Positions 16,417 to 25,210 of a stretch of DNA of 36,995 nt are shown in pieces. A program made the translations under genes and the position numbers. Below the pieces are notes generated by a model. The model was not told the origin of the DNA. It worked only from the letters and a program-made list of their open reading frames with translations, and made no database searches. Position 1 is the first letter of the stretch; each line of letters opens with the position of its first letter. Source of the stretch: Bacteroidia bacterium (GTDB lineage: Bacteria; Bacteroidota; Bacteroidia; Bacteroidales; Dysgonomonadaceae); contig JAUNUM010000021.1 in the NCBI GenBank assembly GCA_030538215.1, positions 1-36,995 of the forward strand, given 5' to 3'.

Positions 16417-17031
16417 CTATTTGAAAGAGGTATTATTCCAATTCAGTATTATGGTTTCACTTTTCACAAATGGCTTTATTTTAGCTAACTGCTCGCTGGA
16501 AAGATAATTCTTTAAATCGAGTTTCAATGTTAGTGTATTTGTGCCGTTTTCAAATTCTGCCGAAATGGGATAAATATCCGACAAAGATACAGCAAATTTA
16601 TAATTATCGGTACCTTTTTTCGATTCATCTAAGAACGATTCTGCCGAAATATGGGGTAGGAGAGTGTTTGCGTTTAATTCTTTCCAATCGGTAGAATAAA
16701 ATTTGATATTGCTGTCGCATGCGTTTCTACAAACAGTTTTGATAACACAAATTATTTGAGTATCGTTAATTAACGGTAGTAGTTTTATTTGTGTTGTTCC
16801 GATTTCGGAGGTTTTTATTTTCAAAAAATCGGGAGAATAAGTCAGTTTCTCTATTTCGCCAAAAGTATAAGGGATAACCGTTTTTCCGGTATCAACCAAA
16901 AGCATAGTTCTGTTTCCTTCGGATAATCCCGGTAAAATAGAGTTTGGCATTGTCTTGAAGACATCGTCTATCTTTTGCGAAAACGCTGATGTGGAAACTA
17001 AGATGAGTAAGATGAAAAGCCGTTTTTTCAT
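16417..17031 (-). CDS. DUF3256 family secreted protein
   Basis: A 204-residue protein with signal peptide MKKRLFILLILVSTSAFSQ. The mature N terminus KIDDVFKTMPNSILPGLSEG is typical of DUF3256, a Bacteroidales family of unknown function, and the family's VCRNACDS and FYSTDW segments are present. The open frame continues upstream to 17121, but the ATG at 17031 is chosen because it places the signal peptide at the N terminus. Its stop is 5 bp from the tRNA-Arg gene. Upstream, 17032-17131 separates it from the fucosidase gene on the same strand. Confidence 0.82.
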   Translation of the reverse strand: MKKRLFILLILVSTSAFSQKIDDVFKTMPNSILPGLSEGNRTMLLVDTGKTVIPYTFGEIEKLTYSPDFLKIKTSEIGTTQIKLLPLINDTQIICVIKTVCRNACDSNIKFYSTDWKELNANTLLPHISAESFLDESKKGTDNYKFAVSLSDIYPISAEFENGTNTLTLKLDLKNYLSSEQLAKIKPFVKSETIILNWNNTSFK

Positions 17032-17131
17032 TGATTCTATAATATGTGTGATAAAGTTGTTAAGTTTTAGATTGACTGAGATTGACAGTGGGCTGCTTTT
17101 ATCAATCTTATTCAGGCTCACTCGATCTTCT

Positions 17132-18934
17132 TCAATCTTTGGTAAGGATACCTATTTGATCAATGGTTACACTTGGTTTTCCGCCATCGGTTCCGATGAT
17201 GGTTTCGAAACGGAAGAATTTTGCAACCACATTATTATCTAATTTTACAAATTGCGGAATAGGATTGTTTTTGATATTGCTGAATTCGTCTTTTTTCAGT
17301 TCTGTCCACAATTTCCCATCTTCGCTCACACTAAAAACATAATTGAAAACCGATTCTTTTTCGACAGCAGGTTTGTATGTAAATCCTTTCAAGGAAACTG
17401 TTTCTCCCAAATCTACAATTAACGGATTGTTGTTTTTAACCCTCCATTTATCTTTTGGCAGATCGCTCAGGTTTAATTCATCGGAATTTGCTGCTATCGC
17501 AGGTGCCCGATAGGCACCAACAGCGAGAATATTGGCTTTATCGCGCGTTTCAAGAATTGTAACACGAATTTTGGAAGGAGTGCAATCATCAAATTTCAAC
17601 AATCGCTTATAACCGATGGTAGTTCCTTCTGCTAACTTTTTCCATTCATTGTTTATAAATCCTTCAATTTTAAAGACTTCCACTCGTTGTCCTTTTTTAA
17701 TATCCTCTTGCAACATTACGGTGTTAATGATGTCACTATTGTTGGTGAATTCTTTAAAATCTCCGCTTTTGGCACTCCAAGCGATATTTCCATTATTAAT
17801 TTTGTTGTTTTCGAACGTGTTTTTGAGAAAAATCCCCAATTCTTTTAATCTGGCTACATCCACTTCGTGCAGTAAGCCGCGCTTGTCAGGCGGAATATTC
17901 AGTAGGAGAACCGAATTCATTCCCACCGATTGATAATAAATATCTACCAATTGCTGTAATGTTTTCACCTGATGATCTTGCTCAGGATGGTAAAACCAGC
18001 CCGGACGGATGGAAACATCCACTTCCGACGGATACCAATACAGCGTTTTTGCTTCCGCAATCAGGTTTCGGCTACCCAAATCTTTAGCCGTAGGATTAAT
18101 GTTTAATCGCTTGTTTTCGGTTATAATAGTTTCGTTGATATCCGGATTGAGCGGAGTTACGCTCCATTCGGTTTCGCGTCCCAATCCCGATTCGTTTCCC
18201 ACCCAACGAACATCGTTTCCCATAATGGCTTTCACCGCTTTGGGTTGAAGACTGTCAATGACATGATAAAAACGTGTCCAATCGTAAATCTGTCGTTTCC
18301 CGTTTGGTCCTTCACCGTTGGCACCATCAAACCAAACTTCGTGAACTTCACCGTAATTGGTAAGCAATTCTTTCAGTTGTTCTACGAACATGGTGTTGTA
18401 TTGAGGAGAATCGCCGTAACTCTCGGCATTTCTGTCCCACGGCGAGAGATATACTCCAAATTTCATTCCATATTTGTCGCAGGCATTTTTCACTTCACGA
18501 ACAATATCACCGTTTCCATCACGCCAAGGCGATGATTGTATCGAATGTTTGGTAGTTGCTGTAGGCCAAAGGCAAAACCCATCGTGATGTTTTGCGGTAA
18601 GAATAATCATCTTAAAACCGGCTTCTCGCAGTGAAACTACCCATTGTTCGGCGTTAAAATCGGTTGGATTGAAAAGTATTGGATCTTCTTTTCCGTCTCC
18701 CCACTCACGACCAGTGAAAGTGTTTATTCCGAAGTGAATAAAAGCCGTTAATTCCAGTTTTTGCCACTCGTATTGTTGATCGGTGGGGATTAAATAAGCC
18801 GAGAGTTTTATTTTTTGCTCAGGTGTTATGCTTTCGGAAAATGTAAGCTCTTTCAGAAAATACTTTTTTTCTTTCGGAACACACGATGAAAGAGCAGTAA
18901 GAATAAGTAAGGCGATAAAAACTGTTTTTTTCAT
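17132..18934 (-). CDS. GH29 alpha-L-fucosidase lipoprotein
   Basis: Releases alpha-linked L-fucose from glycans. The protein has 600 residues with a lipobox cysteine at residue 18 (LSSC). The catalytic TIM barrel spans about 50-370: FIHFGINTF, LTAKHHDGFCLWPT (with the substrate-binding His pair) and VWFDGANG with the nucleophile Asp203. The C-terminal ~200 residues form a discoidin/F5-8C-like carbohydrate-binding region (about 440-600). The short barrel and HFG-type motif suggest the subfamily acting on branched or 1,3/1,4-linked fucose, but linkage is inference. No susC/susD or other glycan genes flank it, so it is not in a recognisable polysaccharide utilisation locus. Confidence 0.92.
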   Translation of the reverse strand: MKKTVFIALLILTALSSCVPKEKKYFLKELTFSESITPEQKIKLSAYLIPTDQQYEWQKLELTAFIHFGINTFTGREWGDGKEDPILFNPTDFNAEQWVVSLREAGFKMIILTAKHHDGFCLWPTATTKHSIQSSPWRDGNGDIVREVKNACDKYGMKFGVYLSPWDRNAESYGDSPQYNTMFVEQLKELLTNYGEVHEVWFDGANGEGPNGKRQIYDWTRFYHVIDSLQPKAVKAIMGNDVRWVGNESGLGRETEWSVTPLNPDINETIITENKRLNINPTAKDLGSRNLIAEAKTLYWYPSEVDVSIRPGWFYHPEQDHQVKTLQQLVDIYYQSVGMNSVLLLNIPPDKRGLLHEVDVARLKELGIFLKNTFENNKINNGNIAWSAKSGDFKEFTNNSDIINTVMLQEDIKKGQRVEVFKIEGFINNEWKKLAEGTTIGYKRLLKFDDCTPSKIRVTILETRDKANILAVGAYRAPAIAANSDELNLSDLPKDKWRVKNNNPLIVDLGETVSLKGFTYKPAVEKESVFNYVFSVSEDGKLWTELKKDEFSNIKNNPIPQFVKLDNNVVAKFFRFETIIGTDGGKPSVTIDQIGILTKD

Positions 18935-18963
18935 TTCCTCTATTTAGTTTTTTGAAATATGCA

Positions 18964-18971
18964 CAAAGTTA
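18964..18971 (-). promoter_or_regulatory. -7 box for the fucosidase gene
   Basis: Minus-strand TAACTTTG, an exact TAnnTTTG match, 30 bp upstream of the fucosidase start codon and just past the terminator of the small lipoprotein gene. Confidence 0.55.
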
Positions 18972-18997
18972 AGCTGTTTTCATAAAACTGCAAATAA

Positions 18998-19025
18998 AAA
19001 AGCCACCCGTTGAGGATGGCTTTTC
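18998..19025 (-). terminator. Intrinsic terminator of the Ala-rich lipoprotein gene
   Basis: AAAAGCCA pairs with TGGCTTTT, with a CC/GG inner helix beyond one mismatch and loop GTTGA. On the minus strand it ends in a T-run, 20 bp after the stop codon at 19046. Confidence 0.75.
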
Positions 19026-19045
19026 TTGTTCTTTTAGAGTTCTTC

Positions 19046-19282
19046 TTACTTAACTTTTGCAGTGGCTTGTTCAGCAGCTTTAGCCAAAGAGTCTGCAGCA
19101 GCAACAGCGGCAACAGCAGCGATGCTGTCAGCTTTAGCTTTTTCTACAGCAGCGATGCTGTCTAATCTGGCAACTTCTTTCAAACTGTCTTGTCTTGCTT
19201 TTTCAGCTTCAGCTTGTTTGTTTGTGCAAGAGGCAAATCCGATAGTAGCCACTAAAGCTACAAATAATAATACTTTTTTCAT
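19046..19282 (-). CDS. Small Ala/Lys/Asp-rich helical lipoprotein (78 aa)
   Basis: Lipobox cysteine at residue 19 (IGFASC) after a short signal peptide. The mature 60 residues are almost wholly Ala, Lys, Glu, Asp, Ser and are repetitive: ARLDSIAAVEKAKADSIAAV, then AAADSLAKAAEQA. This predicts one long amphipathic or coiled-coil helix. The low-complexity make-up and size recall Lpp-like or other abundant periplasmic helical lipoproteins, but there is no homology I can claim. Own promoter (19335-19342) and own terminator mark it as monocistronic. The repeats are also visible in DNA as two copies of ACAGCAGCGATGCTGTC. Confidence 0.85.
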   Translation of the reverse strand: MKKVLLFVALVATIGFASCTNKQAEAEKARQDSLKEVARLDSIAAVEKAKADSIAAVAAVAAADSLAKAAEQATAKVK

Positions 19283-19334
19283 TTTTTCAATAATTTTAAA
19301 CGATAAATAATGCTTTGTTTTTAAAAAAACTGCA

Positions 19335-19342
19335 CAAAGTTA
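19335..19342 (-). promoter_or_regulatory. -7 box for the Ala-rich lipoprotein gene
   Basis: Minus-strand TAACTTTG, an exact match to TAnnTTTG, 53 bp upstream of the start codon at 19282. Confidence 0.55.
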
Positions 19343-19420
19343 TATCGTTTTTATGTTATATAACATGTTTTGTGAAAAAAGTATAGTTAAATAATGTTAA
19401 GCAGGGGGCGCTGTTTTCAC

Positions 19421-19948
19421 TTAATGAACATGAGACTCTAATCCCTCTGCACGAGTAGCATGAATTGTACTGTGCGGATGCTCTATTGGAGTATATATCG
19501 AATAGAGTTTCAATGGTTTATCCGAATCGTTTTTAAGATTATGCCATTTCCCGGCCGGAATAAAAATAGCAATGTCATCGCTCACTCTTTTTTGAAAATC
19601 GAGGTTATCTTCCGTATCGCCCATCATAACAATGCCGCTTCCTTCTTCCACCCGAAGAAACTGGTCTGTAGTAGTATGCAATTCCAATCCGATATCTTCA
19701 CCGGGTTGAAGAGTCATTACTGTCATTTGCATATATGTACCTGTCCAGATAGATGTTCTGTATGTTTCGTTTTGTACTGTATAGTCTTCTATATTAAAAA
19801 CGAAAGGTTCAGCACCGAAATCCTTAAACTCTACCGGATCGCTAACCGTTTTAGTTTCTTGATTAACAGACTCGTTTGAAGTGGATTGATTACACGACAT
19901 AAACAGTATTACACTCATCGTGACTAACAAAAAAACAGCTTTTTTCAT
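19421..19948 (-). CDS. Cupin-domain lipoprotein
   Basis: A 175-residue lipoprotein with lipobox cysteine at residue 19 (LFMSC) and a single cupin barrel. Motif 1 covers LQPGEDIGLELHTTTDQFL and motif 2 IFIPAGKWHNLKN. The C-terminal EHPHSTIHATRAEG is also found in small stand-alone cupins. Motif 1 has the pattern G-x5-H-x5-F with one metal-type histidine and motif 2 has a histidine, so a metal site is possible. The frame extends upstream to 20023, but the ATG at 19948 gives the signal peptide at the N terminus. Function unknown. A surface or periplasmic lipoprotein cupin is less common than the cytoplasmic form. Confidence 0.85.
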   Translation of the reverse strand: MKKAVFLLVTMSVILFMSCNQSTSNESVNQETKTVSDPVEFKDFGAEPFVFNIEDYTVQNETYRTSIWTGTYMQMTVMTLQPGEDIGLELHTTTDQFLRVEEGSGIVMMGDTEDNLDFQKRVSDDIAIFIPAGKWHNLKNDSDKPLKLYSIYTPIEHPHSTIHATRAEGLESHVH

Positions 19949-20082
19949 CGTAAATAATTTTAAATTAATGAGTTGATTTTTTCTATAATGGATAAAAATA
20001 AGAAAAAAAACTTTAACATCCAAAATACAAAGGGTATTTGGATTGAATATAAATTAATTGAAGAGAAAAGCTGATCTAGTCT

Positions 20083-21729
20083 TTATGAATATAAAAACCG
20101 TTTTATACTCTTTTTAGGAGTTTTCTCAAACTCTTCGTTTTGGATTTCTATAGCGTTGATTCTTTCGTAGTTGGCAACTTGTTTGTTTAAAATACCCTTA
20201 TTTTCATCCATAATTTGAGATAATCGGCTGTTATCAATACCGTTGGTTTCCATTGCGGAAAAATCGGGACACACCAATGCTATAAGTCTATTTTCTCTTT
20301 CAATGATGAGACTTTCAGCCACGTATGGTAAGTTATTTAATTTCGATTCAATCTCTTCGGGATAAATATTTTGTCCGCTGGCTCCAAGGATCATCGTTTT
20401 AATACGTCCTTTTATAAACAGCTTTCTTCCTTTCATCACGCCCGAATCGCCCGTTTTCAGCCATCCATCTTCGGTGAATGCTGCTTTTGTGGCTTCGGGA
20501 TTTTTGTAATATCCTTTCATCACGTTCTCACCACGAACTTGAATTTCGCCCGGCACGTTTTCAGGATCGGGAGAGTCGATTCTTGCTTCCATAATATCTT
20601 TAAGAACAGATCCGCAAGATGTGGGAACAAAGTCGTAATGGTGGTCGTAAGAAATAAGTGGTGCGCATTCCGTCATTCCGTAACCTACGGTAAACGGGAA
20701 TTTTATTTTGTAAAAGAACGCCTCGATATCTTTTCCCAAAGCTGCTCCACCAATAATTACTTCTCTAAAATTTCCCCCTAAAGATGTTATAAGTGATTTT
20801 CTAATTTTATTATAAATCAAATCGCTTATTCCTGGGATGCGAAGTAGCATTTTCATAATAGGCCTTTCTATTATAGGGAGTATCCTTTTTTTGTATATTT
20901 TTTCGAAAATCAATGGAACGGTAATAATAATGTTTGGTTTGATTTCTTGAAATGCCTTAACTAGATTTTGCGGCGATGGAATAACATCGAGCAGAGTGAC
21001 GTGAACGCCTGTAGAAAGCGCATAAAGAAAATCGAACGCACAGCCGTAGGTGTGAGCCATCGGTAGAAATGCCAAATCTCTTTCGCCCGGTAAAAGTAGT
21101 TCGAGCGTGTGTGCATAGGTAATGTTTCCGGCATAATTATTGGCTGTGAGCATTACACCTTTGCTGAATCCGGTGGTGCCCGATGTGTAATTCAGGCAAA
21201 TTACTTCATCGTTGTCAACGTTTGTATAAACAACATCTTCTTTATTAAATCCGTTTGGATATTTTTGTGCAAAAAGTGTGTCGAGTTTATTGATGATCTC
21301 ACCTGTTTTTTCATCTTCGCTTTGGAGTAAACTGTATGATGGGAGCGAAAGAACAGGAAGTTTTATTTTTTTCTTATCTAACTTTTCCCAAATATTTTCA
21401 TTAATAAAAACACATTTCGATTCGCTATGATCGATAATATGCTCCATACTTTCCGGATTAAATTCGTGCAAAATGGGCACAATAATAGCTCCATACGTGA
21501 AGGTTGCCAAAAAAATAATCGACCAACTAGTATGGTTTTTCCCAATTAGAGCAATTTTATCTCCTTTTTCAATCCCCAACTCTTTATATAGAATGTGTAC
21601 TTGCGCAATTTTTTCTGCTAATTGGCTGTAAGATAGAATTTCTTGATCTTTGTAATTACTCAGTGCAGGTAATTCCCAATATGTTTTGAAACTTTCTTCG
21701 TAAATTTTTATGAAGTTTTGTTGTATCAT
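20083..21729 (-). CDS. Long-chain acyl-CoA synthetase (AMP-dependent ligase)
   Basis: Activates fatty acids to acyl-AMP and then acyl-CoA. The protein has 548 residues, normal for the family. The P-loop YTSGTTGFSKGV is at 181-192, the A5 motif is VGYGMTECAP, the A7 region is LKTGDSGVMKGRKLFIKGR, and the conserved C-terminal lysine lies in EKTPKKSIKRF. The LNNLPYVAESL segment is typical of FadD/FAA1-like enzymes. Its start codon lies inside a 14-bp inverted repeat (21728-21768), which may be an operator. No other beta-oxidation gene is nearby. An acyl-ACP synthetase role in salvage of exogenous fatty acids for the envelope would also fit. Confidence 0.9.
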   Translation of the reverse strand: MIQQNFIKIYEESFKTYWELPALSNYKDQEILSYSQLAEKIAQVHILYKELGIEKGDKIALIGKNHTSWSIIFLATFTYGAIIVPILHEFNPESMEHIIDHSESKCVFINENIWEKLDKKKIKLPVLSLPSYSLLQSEDEKTGEIINKLDTLFAQKYPNGFNKEDVVYTNVDNDEVICLNYTSGTTGFSKGVMLTANNYAGNITYAHTLELLLPGERDLAFLPMAHTYGCAFDFLYALSTGVHVTLLDVIPSPQNLVKAFQEIKPNIIITVPLIFEKIYKKRILPIIERPIMKMLLRIPGISDLIYNKIRKSLITSLGGNFREVIIGGAALGKDIEAFFYKIKFPFTVGYGMTECAPLISYDHHYDFVPTSCGSVLKDIMEARIDSPDPENVPGEIQVRGENVMKGYYKNPEATKAAFTEDGWLKTGDSGVMKGRKLFIKGRIKTMILGASGQNIYPEEIESKLNNLPYVAESLIIERENRLIALVCPDFSAMETNGIDNSRLSQIMDENKGILNKQVANYERINAIEIQNEEFEKTPKKSIKRFLYS

Positions 21730-21768
21730 TATTTTTGCACAAAATATTAAATTATGTGCAAAAATAAT
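21728..21768. promoter_or_regulatory. 14-bp inverted repeat covering promoter and start codon of the acyl-CoA synthetase gene
   Basis: ATTATTTTTGCACA at 21728-21741 and its exact complement at 21755-21768, separated by 13 bp. The right arm contains a minus-strand -7 box (TATTTTTG, 21759-21766) for the acyl-CoA synthetase gene. The left arm contains the same box facing the other way (21730-21737). The left arm overlaps the start codon at 21727-21729. The layout suits binding by a dimeric repressor, but could also be a leader hairpin. Confidence 0.55.
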
Positions 21769-21821
21769 ATGAATTTACAGATTGACAAAGAAATACTGCC
21801 GATAAATTGATGCATTTTTCG

Positions 21822-21829
21822 TATTTTTG
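21822..21829 (+). promoter_or_regulatory. -7 box for the mtaB/acyltransferase/GT2 unit
   Basis: TATTTTTG matches TAnnTTTG, about 97 bp upstream of the mtaB ATG. Confidence 0.5.
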
Positions 21830-21926
21830 CAGCTTTAAAATAAAAACTTGAAAGAGATTGAACGCAAGACCGATATCGAGTCTGAAAATTATTTCCCTTT
21901 TTTCAATCTCAATTTTAATTATATAA

Positions 21927-23249
21927 ATGATCGATCAAACTGTTTTTGAAAACAAAACTGCTGCATATTATACATTAGGTTGTAAACTAAATTTTGCTGA
22001 AACATCGGCGATCGGCAAGCAATTGCTCAATGCCGGAGTGCTTCGTGCGCGAAAAGGACAAAAAGCTGACGTGTGTGTGATTAATACTTGTTCCGTTACC
22101 GAGTTGGCTGATAAAAAAGGACGACAAGCCATTCGTAAAATGATTCAAAGCCACCCCGATGCTTTTGTGGTGGTCACCGGATGTTACGCACAACTAAAAC
22201 CCGATGAAGTAGCTTCAATAGAGGGCGTAGATTTAGTGCTGGGCTCGGAGCAAAAACTGGATGTAATTCAATATTTAGACGATTTAAAAAAGAAAGATAA
22301 AGGCGAAGTAATCACTTCAAAGACACACAGAATCAGAACTTTTGTTCCGTCTTGTTCTGCCGACGATCGTACGCGCTATTTTCTGAAAGTGCAAGATGGT
22401 TGCGATTATTTCTGTTCATTCTGCACTATTCCTTATGCCCGTGGCAGAAGTCGCAACGGTTCCATTGCCGATTTGGTGAAACAGGCACAGGATGTGGTTG
22501 TACAAGGAGGAAAAGAGATTGTACTCACGGGCGTAAATATTGGTGATTTTGGACATACAACTAAAGAAACTTTCTTCGATTTACTGAAAGCGCTGGATAA
22601 TGTTGAAGGTATTGAGCGTTTTCGTATTTCGTCCATCGAACCCAATTTATTGTCGGATGAAATTATAGACTTTGTGGCAAACTCAAAGCGGTTTGCACCA
22701 CATTTTCATACACCGCTGCAAGCCGGAAGTGATGCAGTTCTTAAACTGATGAAGCGAAAATACGATACCGCTTTGTTTCGCCACAAAATGGAGAAAATAA
22801 AATCGGTTATGCCACATGCTTTTATTGGCGTGGACGTGATTGTGGGACTTCGAGGTGAGCTGAATGAGTATTTTGAAGAGAGCAAAGATTTTATAGAATC
22901 ACTCGATTTTTCACAACTTCATGTTTTTACTTATTCGGAGCGTTCGGGAACACAAGCTTTGGAGATAGAGCACGTGGTTGACCCGCGTACAAAACATGCT
23001 CGCAGTAAAGTATTACACGATATTTCCGATCGCAAATTACGTGGTTTTTACGAGTCACAAAAAGGCAGTATCCGAAAAGTACTTTTCGAACATACACGTC
23101 ACGGAAATATGATGCATGGATTTACTGAAAATTACGTAAAGCTGTGTACCACATATAATTCATCGCTCGTTAATAAAATTATCGACGTGAAATTGGGAGA
23201 ATACAACGAAAACGAAATGGCTATGGAGGCCATTTTTGTAGATCAATAA
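21927..23249 (+). CDS. mtaB: tRNA (N6-threonylcarbamoyladenosine(37)-C2)-methylthiotransferase MtaB
   Basis: A radical-SAM enzyme that adds a methylthio group to t6A at position 37 of tRNAs, giving ms2t6A. The protein has 440 residues. The N-terminal MTTase domain carries cysteines C19, C55 and C86 for one [4Fe-4S] cluster (YTLGCKLNFAE, NTCSVTE, GCYAQ). The radical-SAM triad is C159-x3-C163-x2-C166 (CDYFCSFC), followed by PYARGRSR. The C-terminal TRAM-like domain includes FEHTRHGNMMHGFTENYVK. Start of the LGCKxN form and GVNIGDFG separate MtaB from MiaB and RimO. It is first in a run of three genes with 7 bp to the next. Confidence 0.95.
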   Translation: MIDQTVFENKTAAYYTLGCKLNFAETSAIGKQLLNAGVLRARKGQKADVCVINTCSVTELADKKGRQAIRKMIQSHPDAFVVVTGCYAQLKPDEVASIEGVDLVLGSEQKLDVIQYLDDLKKKDKGEVITSKTHRIRTFVPSCSADDRTRYFLKVQDGCDYFCSFCTIPYARGRSRNGSIADLVKQAQDVVVQGGKEIVLTGVNIGDFGHTTKETFFDLLKALDNVEGIERFRISSIEPNLLSDEIIDFVANSKRFAPHFHTPLQAGSDAVLKLMKRKYDTALFRHKMEKIKSVMPHAFIGVDVIVGLRGELNEYFEESKDFIESLDFSQLHVFTYSERSGTQALEIEHVVDPRTKHARSKVLHDISDRKLRGFYESQKGSIRKVLFEHTRHGNMMHGFTENYVKLCTTYNSSLVNKIIDVKLGEYNENEMAMEAIFVDQ

Positions 23250-23256
23250 ACAAAAC

Positions 23257-24162
23257 ATGGTTGGAGAAAATAAAAAAGGAATCGGGTTTTATCTACTGTA
23301 TGGCGTTCTTAGTCTTGTTGCCATGCTTCCGTTTGGTGTGCTGTATTTTATTTCAGATGTATTATACATTATTGTTTATTACATAGCTGGATATCGAAAG
23401 CAGGTAGTGAGAAAAAATCTTATAAACTCTTTTCCGCATAAAAAGCACGATGAAATTATCCAAATCGAAAAAAAGTTTTACCACCATTTATGTGATTACG
23501 GAGTAGAAACCATTAAAACGTTGCGTATTTCAGATAAAGAAATCCGTAAACGGATGGTTTTCAAAAATCCTGAAGTTATAAATCGTCTAACCAAAGACGG
23601 AAATTCTTGCTTGCTGAGCTTGGGACATTATGGAAATTGGGAATGGGTACCATCCATAAGTTTGTATTTATTGCATGGAGTGGAACCGGGACATGTGTAT
23701 AAAACTTTGTCGTCGAAAGCTTTTAATGAATTGTTTCTAAAAATTCGTTCACGATTCAATCCCACGCCCATTGAAATGAAAACCGTGTACCGCACCATTA
23801 TTCGAAATAGAAACGAAGGTAAAGCATTGGTAGTCGGTTTTTTATCAGACCAGCGACCAATGACAAACGGTGGTGACGAATACTGGACTACATTTCTCAA
23901 TCAAGACACTCAAGTGCAAAATGGACTGGAACGCATTGCTCAACAATTTGGTTTTGCGGTGGTTTATCTCGATATAAAAAAGATTAAGCGAGGATATTAT
24001 GTGGGTAATTTTTCGGTAATTACGGCTGACGGAAGCGGCGAAGAGCTACACTCTATTATGGAAAAATATACTCGAAAATTAGAAGAAACTATTTTAGCCG
24101 AACCGGCATATTATTTGTGGTCGCACAACAAATGGCATCGAAAGAAAAAGCAGGAAGAATGA
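23257..24162 (+). CDS. LpxL/HtrB-type lysophospholipid/lipid A acyltransferase
   Basis: A 301-residue inner-membrane acyltransferase of the lipid A biosynthesis (LpxL/LpxM/HtrB) family. A hydrophobic N-terminal segment covers about residues 11-45. The catalytic HX4E motif is His124-Glu129 in SLGHYGNWEW, and downstream GFLSDQRP is the second conserved block. It would add a secondary acyl chain to lipid A or a related lipid; whether the product is lipid A or a Bacteroidota-specific lipid cannot be told. It overlaps the following glycosyltransferase by 4 bp (ATGA), indicating translational coupling and probably a linked envelope role. Confidence 0.9.
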   Translation: MVGENKKGIGFYLLYGVLSLVAMLPFGVLYFISDVLYIIVYYIAGYRKQVVRKNLINSFPHKKHDEIIQIEKKFYHHLCDYGVETIKTLRISDKEIRKRMVFKNPEVINRLTKDGNSCLLSLGHYGNWEWVPSISLYLLHGVEPGHVYKTLSSKAFNELFLKIRSRFNPTPIEMKTVYRTIIRNRNEGKALVVGFLSDQRPMTNGGDEYWTTFLNQDTQVQNGLERIAQQFGFAVVYLDIKKIKRGYYVGNFSVITADGSGEELHSIMEKYTRKLEETILAEPAYYLWSHNKWHRKKKQEE

Positions 24163-25193
24163 AGACATCCGTGGTGATATTAAATTGGAATGGACGTAAA
24201 TTATTGGAACAATTTCTTCCGATTGTCTTAGAACACACGTTAGATTATGAAACAGAAGTTGTTGTGGCCGATAATGGTTCATCCGATGATTCAATTAATT
24301 TTTTGAAGGCGAATTTTCCACAAGTTCCGGTTGTTGCACTTGATAAAAATTATGGCTTCGCCGAAGGATATAATCGGGCGCTACAGCAAGTGAATTCGGA
24401 ATATGTTGTTTTACTTAATTCGGATGTAGAAACTACCGAAAACTGGCTTTCAACAATAATTAGCTATTTAGAGATGCATCCAGAGGTTTCTGCTGTTCAA
24501 CCTAAGATTTTGGCACAGAAAAACAAAACACATTTTGAGTATGCGGGAGCTTGTGGTGGTTTTATTGATAAATTCGGCTATCCGTTTTGCCGAGGCAGAA
24601 TTTTAGAAAATGTAGAACCGGATCAAGGTCAGTACAATTATGTAATTCCTATATTTTGGGCTACCGGTGCTTGTTTGTGTATTCGTAGAAAAGACTATTT
24701 TGAAGCCGGAGGCTTGGATGCACGCTTTTTTGCGCACATGGAAGAAATTGATCTTTGCTGGCGATTAAATGCGCGAGGCAAACGAATAGAATGTTTGCCG
24801 CAATCGGTGGTATATCATGTTGGAGCTGCATCATTAGCCAAAGAAAACCCGAGAAAAACTTATCTAAATTTTCGAAATAACTTACTGATGTTGTATAAAA
24901 ATCTGCCATTAGGTAAGTTGCTACCTATTTTCACTATACGACTTGTGTTGGATTTGTTGGCATACGTTCATTTATTGGTAAGGGGGAAATTCAGTAATGC
25001 GAATGCTGTGGTGAAAGCACATCGTGATTTCATCAGCATGAAGTCAAGTTTTAAACACAATCGCAAAGAAAATTTAGAGAAAAAAGTTAGTAATAATATT
25101 TCAACAAAATTTAATGGTAGTATTTTGTGGAATTATTACATGAAAGGAAGAAAAACGTTTGGAACTTTGGGTTTTAAGCCATCTGATGCTTAG
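24159..25193 (+). CDS. GT2-family glycosyltransferase
   Basis: A 344-residue GT-A fold enzyme. It opens with SVVILNWNGRKLLEQF, followed by VVADNGSSDDS and the DxD-like element LLNSDVE. The acceptor-side segment FFAHMEEIDLCWRLNARGKR is typical of rhamnosyltransferase-like GT2 enzymes, and the end is HVGAASLAKENPRKTYLNFR. The open frame reaches back to 24117 inside the acyltransferase gene. The ATG at 24159 is used since it overlaps the upstream stop as ATGA and puts the GT2 core at residue 1. Likely adds a sugar to a lipid-linked or surface glycan (inference). Converges on porT 17 bp downstream. Confidence 0.88.
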   Translation: MKTSVVILNWNGRKLLEQFLPIVLEHTLDYETEVVVADNGSSDDSINFLKANFPQVPVVALDKNYGFAEGYNRALQQVNSEYVVLLNSDVETTENWLSTIISYLEMHPEVSAVQPKILAQKNKTHFEYAGACGGFIDKFGYPFCRGRILENVEPDQGQYNYVIPIFWATGACLCIRRKDYFEAGGLDARFFAHMEEIDLCWRLNARGKRIECLPQSVVYHVGAASLAKENPRKTYLNFRNNLLMLYKNLPLGKLLPIFTIRLVLDLLAYVHLLVRGKFSNANAVVKAHRDFISMKSSFKHNRKENLEKKVSNNISTKFNGSILWNYYMKGRKTFGTLGFKPSDA

Positions 25194-25210
25194 TTGCGAT
25201 GAAAGCAAAT

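Noticed and set aside
17032..17121. 30-residue N-terminal extension of the DUF3256 protein
   Set aside because: It would bury the signal peptide that starts at the ATG at 17031.
17132..18934. Polysaccharide utilisation locus around the fucosidase
   Set aside because: No susC/susD pair, regulator or other glycosidase is adjacent in the window.
19949..20023. 25-residue extension of the cupin lipoprotein
   Set aside because: It would place the lipobox cysteine too far from the N terminus; the ATG at 19948 is standard.
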